Shown piece by piece: positions 17,369 to 25,600 of a DNA stretch of 33,702 nucleotides. The notes beneath the pieces were generated by a model. That model searched no databases. It was not told where the DNA came from and saw only the letters and a list, made by a program, of their open reading frames with translations. Location: positions 1 to 33,702 of the forward strand of contig NZ_FYDL01000027.1 of assembly GCF_900187505.1 (NCBI RefSeq), written 5' to 3'. The first letter of the stretch is position 1. Each line of letters starts with the position of its first letter. This DNA is from Pseudomonas sp. Irchel s3h17. Its GTDB lineage: Bacteria > Pseudomonadota > Gammaproteobacteria > Pseudomonadales > Pseudomonadaceae. The position numbers and the translations under genes are program-made.

Positions 17369-18835
17369 TTACGAAAGCCGTATACCTGGCGTCAACGCGC
17401 CTGGCAGTGTCAGGCTCGGGGTTTCCAGCGAGGCCACCGGGTACGCGCAGTAATCCGCCGCGTAGTAGGCGCTGGCGCGATGATTGCCCGAAGCGCCCAC
17501 GCCACCGAATGGTGCGCTGCTGGCAGCACCTGTCAGCTGCTTGTTCCAGTTGACGATGCCGGCACGGCTTTCCAGCCAGAACTGCTGGTAACGCGCTTCG
17601 GAATCCGACAGCAGGCCTGCGGCCAGGCCGTACTGGGTATCATTGGCCTCGGCAATCGCCGCGTCGAAATCAGCGTAGCGAATCACTTGCAGCAACGGGC
17701 CAAACAGCTCTTCATCGGGACGCTCGGCCACCGCGGTCACATCCACGATACCCGGTGTCAGCAAGGCGGCATTCGCCTGCGGCTGAGTCATTGCCAGCAA
17801 CGTGACAGCGCCATTGGCCAGCAAGTGCGCTTGCGCATCCATCAGTGCCTTGGCCGCTGCCAGCGACACCACCGAGCCCATGAACGGTGCCGGTTGTTGA
17901 TCGAACGCACCGACTTCAATCGTTGCGCTGACCGCCACCAGGCGCTCCAGCAGCGTGTCGCCCCATGCACCTTGCGGGACCAGCAGGCGACGAGCGCAGG
18001 TGCAGCGTTGACCGGCGGAAATGAACGCGGACTGGATGATGGTGTACACCGCGGCATCGAGGTCAGCCACTTGATCGACCACCAGCGGATTGTTGCCGCC
18101 CATTTCCAGCGCCAGGATCTTGTCCGGGCGACCGGAGAACTGCGCATGCAGATGATTGCCGGTGCGGCTGGAGCCGGTGAAGAACAGGCCGTCTATCCCC
18201 GGGTTGGCGGCCAACGCGATCCCGGTCTCACGGGCACCCTGCAGCAGGTTGAGGACGCCTGCCGGCAAGCCGGCTTCGATCCAGCACTTGACCGTCAGTT
18301 CGGCAACTTTCGGTGTCAGTTCGCTGGGCTTGAACAGCACACTGTTACCGGCCAGCAACGCGGGCACGATGTGACCGTTAGGCAGGTGACCAGGGAAGTT
18401 GTAAGGCCCGAACACCGCGACCACACCATGGGGCTTGTGGCGCAGCACCGCCGTGGCGTCACCCAGTGGGCCGCTCTTCTCACCGGTACGCTCACGGTAG
18501 CTCTGCACGGAAATGGCGATCTTGTTGACCATGCTGGTCACTTCAGTCGCCGCTTCCCACAGTGGTTTACCGGTTTCTTCGCCGATGCAGTGGGCCAGTT
18601 CGTCCGCGTGGCTCTTCAGGCTGGCGGCAAAGGCCTCCAGCACACTGATGCGCTCTTGCAGGGTACGCTTGGCCCAGGCCGGGAATGCCTGGCGCGCGGC
18701 TTGCACGGCACTTTCAACCTGAGCGGCATTGGCGCCCTGCCCCGACCACAGCACTTGCTGGGTCACCGGATTCAGCGACTCGAAGGCATCGCCCTGACCG
18801 GCCAGCCACTCACCTGCGATATATAGCGAATTCAT
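17369..18835 (-). CDS. astD: succinylglutamate-semialdehyde dehydrogenase AruD/AstD
   Basis: 488-residue NAD+-dependent aldehyde dehydrogenase that oxidises N-succinylglutamate semialdehyde to N-succinylglutamate. Visible are FGPYNFPGHLPNGH (cofactor region), FTGSSRTG (NAD loop), LEMGGNNP with the general-base Glu near 245, and the nucleophile C278 in AGQRCTCAR. Its ATG overlaps the aruG stop by one base (TAATG), which implies translational coupling. Confidence 0.96.
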   Translation of the reverse strand: MNSLYIAGEWLAGQGDAFESLNPVTQQVLWSGQGANAAQVESAVQAARQAFPAWAKRTLQERISVLEAFAASLKSHADELAHCIGEETGKPLWEAATEVTSMVNKIAISVQSYRERTGEKSGPLGDATAVLRHKPHGVVAVFGPYNFPGHLPNGHIVPALLAGNSVLFKPSELTPKVAELTVKCWIEAGLPAGVLNLLQGARETGIALAANPGIDGLFFTGSSRTGNHLHAQFSGRPDKILALEMGGNNPLVVDQVADLDAAVYTIIQSAFISAGQRCTCARRLLVPQGAWGDTLLERLVAVSATIEVGAFDQQPAPFMGSVVSLAAAKALMDAQAHLLANGAVTLLAMTQPQANAALLTPGIVDVTAVAERPDEELFGPLLQVIRYADFDAAIAEANDTQYGLAAGLLSDSEARYQQFWLESRAGIVNWNKQLTGAASSAPFGGVGASGNHRASAYYAADYCAYPVASLETPSLTLPGALTPGIRLS

Positions 18836-19860
18836 TATTTCGACTCCCGGGCAGCAGACAACGGCACGGCACGAACCTGGTCGCCGGCGTTGAGTTGAAG
18901 ACGTTTGGCGGTCAGTGGATCGACCACCAGGGTACCGGCCGCCAAGCGCGCTGGCGCAGCAGTGATCCGGCAGTCTTCGCGCTTGCGGTTATGCATCAGG
19001 AATGGGGTGGCGTCATCACCGGGGGTACCGATGGCCAGCACCAGCGCCTGGCTGTCGCGCACCGCCCGGATCTTGCCGGTCTCGCACTCCACGGCCGGGC
19101 CTGCGTCGAAGATATCGACATAACCCTGGTAGCTGAAGCCTTCGCTCTTGAGCATGGCCAGCGCCGGCTCGGTGTCCGGGTGGACCTGGCCAATCACGCG
19201 GCGTGCGTCCTCGGAGAGAAAGCAGGTGTACAGCGGGAATTTCGGCATCAGTTCGGCGATGAAGGCCTTGTTGCCCACGCCGGTCAGGTAGTCGGCCTGG
19301 CTGAATTCCATCTTGAAGAAGTGCCGACCCAGGCTTTCCCAGAACGGCGAACGGCCCGCGGCATCGGACACACCGCGCATCTCGGCAATGATCTTGTTGC
19401 CGAACAACTGCGAGAACTCGGCGATGAACAGCATGCGCGCCTTGGCCAGCATGCGTCCGTTCAGGCCGGTGCGGTAATCGGCGTGCAGGAACAACGAACA
19501 CAACTCGGAATTGCCGGTCAGGTCGTTGGCCAGGAACAGCGTCGGGATTTCGCGATAAATGTTCAACTCTTGCGACGCGCTGACGGTCAGGCCGAGCCGA
19601 AAGTTGTACCAGGGCTCTCGCAGACCGACGGCACCGGCAATGGCGGAAATACCCACCACGCGGCCATCATCATCTTCGAGCACGAACAGGTAGTCCGCGT
19701 CACCGCGCTCGGCTTCACCACGGAAGGTTTTTTCCGCCCAGCCAACCCGATGCGCCAGGCGCTCTTCGTTGGCCGGCAAGGTAGTCAGGCCAGTGCCGGT
19801 GCTGCGGGCCAGGTCGATCAGAGCGGGTAAATCGCTGCTGCGTACGGGACGAACGATCAT
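18835..19860 (-). CDS. aruG: arginine N-succinyltransferase, beta subunit AruG
   Basis: 341-residue subunit, paralogous to aruF, of the heteromeric arginine/ornithine N-succinyltransferase that transfers succinyl from succinyl-CoA to arginine, the first AST step. The AstA-family signature is present: FRLGLTVSASQELNIY, LTGNSELCSLFL, SPFWESLGRHFF and GQVHPDTEPALAMLKSEGF. GAGGAG lies just before ATG 19860. It is the second of the tandem pair in the order aruF-aruG. Confidence 0.94.
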   Translation of the reverse strand: MIVRPVRSSDLPALIDLARSTGTGLTTLPANEERLAHRVGWAEKTFRGEAERGDADYLFVLEDDDGRVVGISAIAGAVGLREPWYNFRLGLTVSASQELNIYREIPTLFLANDLTGNSELCSLFLHADYRTGLNGRMLAKARMLFIAEFSQLFGNKIIAEMRGVSDAAGRSPFWESLGRHFFKMEFSQADYLTGVGNKAFIAELMPKFPLYTCFLSEDARRVIGQVHPDTEPALAMLKSEGFSYQGYVDIFDAGPAVECETGKIRAVRDSQALVLAIGTPGDDATPFLMHNRKREDCRITAAPARLAAGTLVVDPLTAKRLQLNAGDQVRAVPLSAARESK

Positions 19861-19945
19861 GCTATCTCCTCAAACGGGCAGCCGGTAACGGCCACCCGTG
19901 AAACTCGCTGTTTTCCAGGACTCTTTCCAGGCAGGGCAGCAGGCG

Positions 19946-20965
19946 TTAAACCGCTACCAGGCGCACGCTGGCACCTTCACCGACACCCAGGGCTTCGGCG
20001 GCTTCCAGATCCAGGGTCACGGGCTTGCCCGGCGCATAGTCCAGCTCGAGCATGACGGCGCGGTAGTCCTGCAACTGGGCATTGGCCACCAGGTACTGAC
20101 GACCGGCGCCCTTCACCGGCTCGCCGATCTTCACCGGCACCACACGGCTCTGGGCAATCGAGCGGATGCCCGAGACACGCGCATGCAGGGTCGGGCCACC
20201 GTCGAAGATGTCGATGTAGTGATCGGTTTCGAAGCCTTCACGCATCAGGATGTCGAAGGTGATCTGAGCCCGCGGGTGCACCTGGCCCATCGCCTCCTGG
20301 GCGGAATCCGGCAGCAGCGGCACGTAGATCGGGTAATGCGGCATCAGCTCGGCCAGGAAGGTCCGGCTCTTGAGCCCGCACAGACGTTCGGCCTCGGCGT
20401 AGTTGAGGTCGAAGAAGTTGCGACCGATGGCATCCCAGAACGGCGAGTCGCCATTCTCGTCGCTATAACCGACGATCTCGGTCACCACCGAGTCGGCAAA
20501 GCGCTCAGGATGGCTGGCGACGAACAGCAAACGACCGCGGGAGTTGAGTTCCGACCAGGCCGAACCCACCAGCTCCGGCAGCACGTAGAAGCTGGTCAGC
20601 AGGCTATTGCCGGTCAGATCATGGCACTGGGAGAGCACGTGGATCTTGTTGTGGATCTTCAGCTCGCGGGAGGCGTGCACGAAGGTTTCATTACGGAAGC
20701 TGTAGAACGGCTCGGAATAACCGGCCGAGGCCACGATGGCCGAGCAGCCCACCAATTTGCCGGTGGCGGTGTCCTCCAGCACGAAGAAATAGCTTTCCTC
20801 ACCGTTGAAACTGACTTCGGCGGCAAACGATGCTTCGCTTGCGGCGATCTTGTCGCTCAGGCGTTCAACATCGTCCGGCAAGGAAGTGACACCAATCGGG
20901 CTGTCCGCAGCCAGACGCTGTACCTCGCCCAGATCAGCCATTTGCGCAGGGCGCATCACCAGCAT
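19946..20965 (-). CDS. aruF: arginine N-succinyltransferase, alpha subunit AruF
   Basis: 339-residue AstA-family protein with the same landmarks as aruG: FRNETFVHASRELKIHN, LTGNSLLTSFYV, SPFWDAIGRNFFDL and FDGGPTLHA. In pseudomonads both subunits are needed, while enterobacteria have one AstA. AAGGAG lies 7 bases before ATG 20965. The 136-base gap to aruC holds a hairpin and a REP fragment. The gap to aruG is 85 bases. Confidence 0.94.
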   Translation of the reverse strand: MLVMRPAQMADLGEVQRLAADSPIGVTSLPDDVERLSDKIAASEASFAAEVSFNGEESYFFVLEDTATGKLVGCSAIVASAGYSEPFYSFRNETFVHASRELKIHNKIHVLSQCHDLTGNSLLTSFYVLPELVGSAWSELNSRGRLLFVASHPERFADSVVTEIVGYSDENGDSPFWDAIGRNFFDLNYAEAERLCGLKSRTFLAELMPHYPIYVPLLPDSAQEAMGQVHPRAQITFDILMREGFETDHYIDIFDGGPTLHARVSGIRSIAQSRVVPVKIGEPVKGAGRQYLVANAQLQDYRAVMLELDYAPGKPVTLDLEAAEALGVGEGASVRLVAV

Positions 20966-21037
20966 GGTGTCACTCCTTTATCCAAAAATTCACAGAGGAA
21001 AATAATCCGGGCACTGACTGAAAAAACTCAGTCCAGC

Positions 21038-21092
21038 GTGGGAGCGGGCCCGGTACAAAAATCCGGTACGACGCCTGAAGGATCAGGCGTCG
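21038..21092. other. REP fragment and hairpin between aruC and aruF
   Basis: GTGGGAGCGGGC at 21038-21049 is the head of a REP sequence without its partner. Next to it, CGACGCCTGA (21069-21078) and TCAGGCGTCG (21083-21092) form a perfect 10-bp stem with a 4-base loop just after the aruC stop. No T-run is present, so I read it as an mRNA processing or stabilising hairpin, not a full terminator. Confidence 0.55.
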
Positions 21093-21101
21093 AGGGGTCT
21101 A

Positions 21102-22322
21102 TCAGGCTTGTGTCAGTTTTGCAGCAGCACGTTCGAAGCGGTCCAGGCCGGCATCGATATCGGCGTCTTCCACCACCAGGCTCGGGGCGAAACGCACCAC
21201 GTCCGGGCCGGCTTGCAGGACCATCAGGCCTTCTTGTTCAGCGGCATTGAAAATGTCCTTGGCCTTGCCTTTCCAGGCATCGCTCAAGACGCAACCGATC
21301 AACAGGCCCATGCCACGGACCTTGGTGAACAAACCGTACTTCTCGCCGATCTGCTCAAGACGGGCCTTGAACTTGTCGTGCTTGGCGTTGACGCCAGCCA
21401 GCACTTCAGGGGTGTTGATCACGTCGATCACGGCTTCCGCGACCGCGCACGCCAGCGGGTTACCGCCGTAGGTGGTGCCGTGGGTGCCGACGACCAGGTG
21501 TTTGGACAGGTCTTCGGTCGTCAGCATCGCCGCGATCGGGAAACCGCCGCCCAGGCTCTTGGCGCTGGTCAGGATGTCCGGGATCACGCCGTAATGCTGG
21601 TAAGCAAACAGATGGCCAGTACGACCCATGCCGGTTTGCACTTCGTCGAAAATCAGCAGCGCGTTGTTCGCGGTGCAGAGTTCGCGGGCACCTTGCAGGT
21701 ATTCGAGTTCTGCCGGGATCACACCGCTTTCGCCCTGGATCGGCTCCAGCACTACCGCGCAAGTCTTGTCGGAAATGGCCGCTTTCAGCGCGGCCAGATC
21801 GTTGTACGGTACGTGGCTGATACCGGTGATTTTCGGACCGAAGCCGTCGGAGTACTTCGACTGGCCACCGACGTTCACGGTGAACAGGGTGCGGCCGTGG
21901 AAGCTGTTGAGCGCGGCGATGATTTCGTACTTCTCGCTGCCGAAACGGTCGAAACCGACACGACGGGCCAGCTTGAAGGCGGCCTCGTTGGCTTCGGCGC
22001 CAGAGTTGCAGAAGAAGGCACGGTCGGCAAAGGTGGCGTCGATCAGCTTATGGGCCAGGCGCAGGGCCGGCTCATTGGTGAACACGTTGGACACGTGCCA
22101 CAGCTTGTTCGCCTGCTCGGTCAAGGCTCCGACCAGCGCCGGATGCGCATGACCCAATACGTTAACGGCAATCCCGCCGGCGAAGTCGATCAGCTCGCGA
22201 CCCGACTGGTCCCAAACGCGGGAACCGGCTCCACGCACGGGAATGAATGCGGCAGGCGCATAGTTGGGAACCATTACCTGGTCGAAATCGGCGCGTTGTA
22301 CCGCAGCGTGCTCAACGGACAT
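21102..22322 (-). CDS. aruC: succinylornithine/acetylornithine aminotransferase AruC (AstC)
   Basis: 406-residue class III PLP aminotransferase that converts N-succinylornithine and 2-oxoglutarate to N-succinylglutamate semialdehyde and glutamate. It can also serve as ArgD in arginine synthesis. FCNSGAEANEAAFKLAR, LIFDEVQTGMGRTG and the PLP lysine K255 in SAKSLGGGFP are present. AGGAG precedes ATG 22322. It is the first gene of the AST operon, and ArgR-like sites lie 80-145 bases upstream. Confidence 0.95.
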   Translation of the reverse strand: MSVEHAAVQRADFDQVMVPNYAPAAFIPVRGAGSRVWDQSGRELIDFAGGIAVNVLGHAHPALVGALTEQANKLWHVSNVFTNEPALRLAHKLIDATFADRAFFCNSGAEANEAAFKLARRVGFDRFGSEKYEIIAALNSFHGRTLFTVNVGGQSKYSDGFGPKITGISHVPYNDLAALKAAISDKTCAVVLEPIQGESGVIPAELEYLQGARELCTANNALLIFDEVQTGMGRTGHLFAYQHYGVIPDILTSAKSLGGGFPIAAMLTTEDLSKHLVVGTHGTTYGGNPLACAVAEAVIDVINTPEVLAGVNAKHDKFKARLEQIGEKYGLFTKVRGMGLLIGCVLSDAWKGKAKDIFNAAEQEGLMVLQAGPDVVRFAPSLVVEDADIDAGLDRFERAAAKLTQA

Positions 22323-22400
22323 CGGAGTCTCCTGATGAGAAACACCCGCCTGAAACTGGCGAGCTTGGTGAGGATTGTAAGGACAGTTTCGAGCTTGGCC

Positions 22401-22467
22401 TTGTCGCCAAGCGACAACTTCTTATAGCGCAAAACCCGCTTTTGACCGGGTTTACGGCAATGCGACA
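22401..22467 (-). promoter_or_regulatory. ArgR operator candidates in the aruC promoter
   Basis: The P. aeruginosa ArgR half-site is TGTCGC-N8-AA. On the minus strand TGTCGC at 22467-22462 is followed after 8 bases by AA (22453-22452), a full match. At 22401-22417 the palindrome TTGTCGCCAAGCGACAA gives a TGTCGC-N8-AA match on each strand. These sites lie between the aruC start and the divergent LRR gene, so ArgR bound here could affect both. Confidence 0.6.
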
Positions 22468-22627
22468 AATAGCGTCGCAAAGGCGCAGTTTAAACTGCCG
22501 CGCAGGTTAGAGGCAGGGTTGCCGGGATTTGATTTCGAGCCGTGTGTCCACCCGTAATTATGTACCGCACCCTGCCCTTTGCGCTCTGATCTGCTTGGCA
22601 TTCTTTAGACCGCCAAGGATGAGCACG

Positions 22628-25600
22628 ATGTCGTTACCTGAAGGACAACACCACGCAGCCACACACAACAGCCACCACTCAGAACACCCCGACAGCCACT
22701 ATCACCCTCTCAGAAACGCCGTTCCCGACTGGCTCGCCAAGGCATCACTCGCCAGGCGCCAGGCACTCAAGCGCACCCGACCACAGTTGCTCGACCGCTT
22801 GACCACGGCACCGGCCACCCAGCATACCGAGCTCAACGCGCTCAATGCCGCGCACTGGAGCGCACAAAATGCCGTGGACCAGGCGCTGGAACACCTGCAA
22901 GACGTCAACAGCTTCGCCGAGCCCTTGCTCAGGGATGCGCTGAAAACCCACTTCGACCTGGAGGTGGACGTCAAGAAAACCTTCTTGCGCCTGTATATCC
23001 CCGCGACAATCCCCTGGTTCCCGATCAAGTCCGGCGCCGCCCGGACCTGGACGGTTTCGTTACTGGACGCGGCGCTGCACAACTTTGAAAGCAAAGAAAC
23101 CGAAGCCGACGCCTACGAGCCTGACTCAACCTTCATCACTGAACCCTCGGCCACGGGGCAATTCACCACCCTGCCCGCACTCAAGGCAACGATCGGCATC
23201 CCGGCCTTTACCCGACTGTGCCGGGAACTGGATATTGGCGCCCAGTACAAGACTTACCTCGAAGACAACCTGGGCGTCTCCAATCCGGTGGTCGCCGCGG
23301 TTCTCCAGCCCAAGGTTATCCAGAGCCAGAAAGCCGCGCTGAAGGCGGCACTGCGATTTGCATGGATGAACGGCCATATTCAGTCGGATTATTTCCTGCT
23401 GATTCAGGGCATGCTCGAGGGCGTACGGGGCATGAAGCTGGAAGGTGAAGCCCTGCACTGTCACGACCTCAGGATAATGTCCTCGACGCTCACCGGCATT
23501 GTGCTGTTTGCCCCGAACCTTGAGCAGAGCCGCAGGCCGGTGCGAGTGGTGGCCTATGTCCCGGATGACCCCAATCACCCGATCAGGGAGTACCCGTCGA
23601 CCGCTGATTTCATGCGAAGGCTGACTGAACAACTGCGCGATACCGACTATCGAGCATTCTTCAGCCGGTTCATTGCCCACGAACACCGAGGCTATTTCTT
23701 TGGCAATCTCGCCAATCGCCTCACGGAAGTCACATGGCATCAACACCAACAGGGCGACCCTCGGGCCTCATGGCGCGAGTCCGCCATCGACAATCCCGAC
23801 CTCCAGTTCTCCGCTACCCCCATCAGGCGCAGGCTGTGGCAGCACCTCTACCAGGGCAAGCTGAACAAAATCCTCAATGATGCACGGGTCATGGCCGTAT
23901 CGACCGCAACAACCGATCAGAAAGCCCGCTGGGCGCTGTGGGACTCTTTCGTCAACATCGCGACATCGATCCTCGAGAGCGCGGTGCTCGTGGTAGCTCC
24001 CTTCGTACCTTTTGCCGGGGAATTGATGATGGCCTACATGGCCTATCAGTTACTGGACGAGACATTCGAAAGCATCGTTGACTGGGCCCAAGGCCTGAAA
24101 AGTGAAGCCTTCGAGCATTTCATGGGCGTGGTCGAGTCGGTCATCCAGCTGGGTACCTTTGCCGCCGGTGGCGTGGTCGCGGCGGGCGAATTCCGCACCC
24201 TGCTGCCCAAGGAAATTGTCACCTTCATCGATCAATTCAAACCGGTCTCGGCACACGGTGGCAAAACCCGGTACTGGAAACCCGACCTGAGCGCCTACGA
24301 GCTGAAAACCCAGCTACCAGAAGGCTCGAAACCGGACGCCCAAGGCTTCTATCAGCATCAAGGCAAACGCGTTGTGCAGATCGAGGGCAAACACTACTCA
24401 GTGCAAACAGCGGCCGACACCAACGCTTGCTACCTGCAACACCCCACGCGACCCGATGCCTATCGATCACCGCTGAAACACAATGGTTCAGGTGCATGGA
24501 AAACCGAGCTCGATCATCCTCTGCACTGGGACAAAGCAAGGCTGGTGCGCCGTCTCGGCCACAACGTCGATGCCTTCACCGATCTTGAACTCGACCAGGC
24601 CCTGGACATCAGCAACGGCCATGAAAACGTGCTGCGCAAGATGCATGTCCATAGTGAGTCTGAACCGCCACTTCTGACAGACACCCTTGAACGCATGCGA
24701 ATTGAAAAAGCTATTCAGGGCCTGATCGATCAGCTCAACAGTGATGACCCCCTGGTGTATCGCAAAGCCGATCCGCAAGCCCAGCTGCAATTGCTGACGA
24801 GCGACGGTCTATGGCCAGAAAGCAAAGCACTCCGCTTTCTCGACGCGGATGGACAGCCAGCCTGGGAATTCTCCGCGAAGGAGCACCTGCCCGTCATACA
24901 GATACACGAAGCCCAATTGAACAATGGTGACTTGCTTAAAACCGTACTGGAATCCCTTGACCAGAGCGAGATCAAGACCATGTTCGGCGAAAGCTTTGGC
25001 GACCCGACGCTCAATCTCGACATTCGTGCCAGTCGCCTGAGAAAAAAGCTCGGGCAAATTGCCAAAGACAAACGCGCGACGCTTTTCGAGTCACGCTACA
25101 GAGGACAGGAGGCTACGCAGGACCCTCACGCCCAAACAATCATTGAGGCGGCACCGGGGCTACCCCGGAGCGTTGCCCGAGAGTTGCTGAGCCTGGCCAG
25201 AGGCGACGAGCTCAAGGAAATCGATAACGGGCACCTGCCGAAGCGCCTGGAGGACCTTGCACAACAGGCCAATGAAGAGGTGCGAGTCACGCGCGCGTAT
25301 GAAGGGCTGTATCTGGATTCGCCTGACTCGGCGGACACCGAAAGACTGGCCCTGCGCTCGCTCGAACGGTTACCCGGCTGGTCATCCGATGTGCGGATCG
25401 ACATTCATGACCAGGCCTTTGAAGGCCCGCAGGTCGACGGCATCGGTGACGCCCAGGCCCCTATCCGCAAAGTGCTGGTGCTGACCAGCGATGGCCGGTA
25501 CCAGGCCTACGATGACGAAGGCTTGCAACTTTCAGCTGCCACCGATCTCTATGGCGCCGTACTGCAAGCCTTGCCGGATGCCCAGCGAAACAGCCTGGGT

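Noticed and set aside
17327..18826. 499-codon plus-strand open frame opposite aruD
   Set aside because: Shadow of aruD. The dehydrogenase catalytic motifs are on the minus strand.
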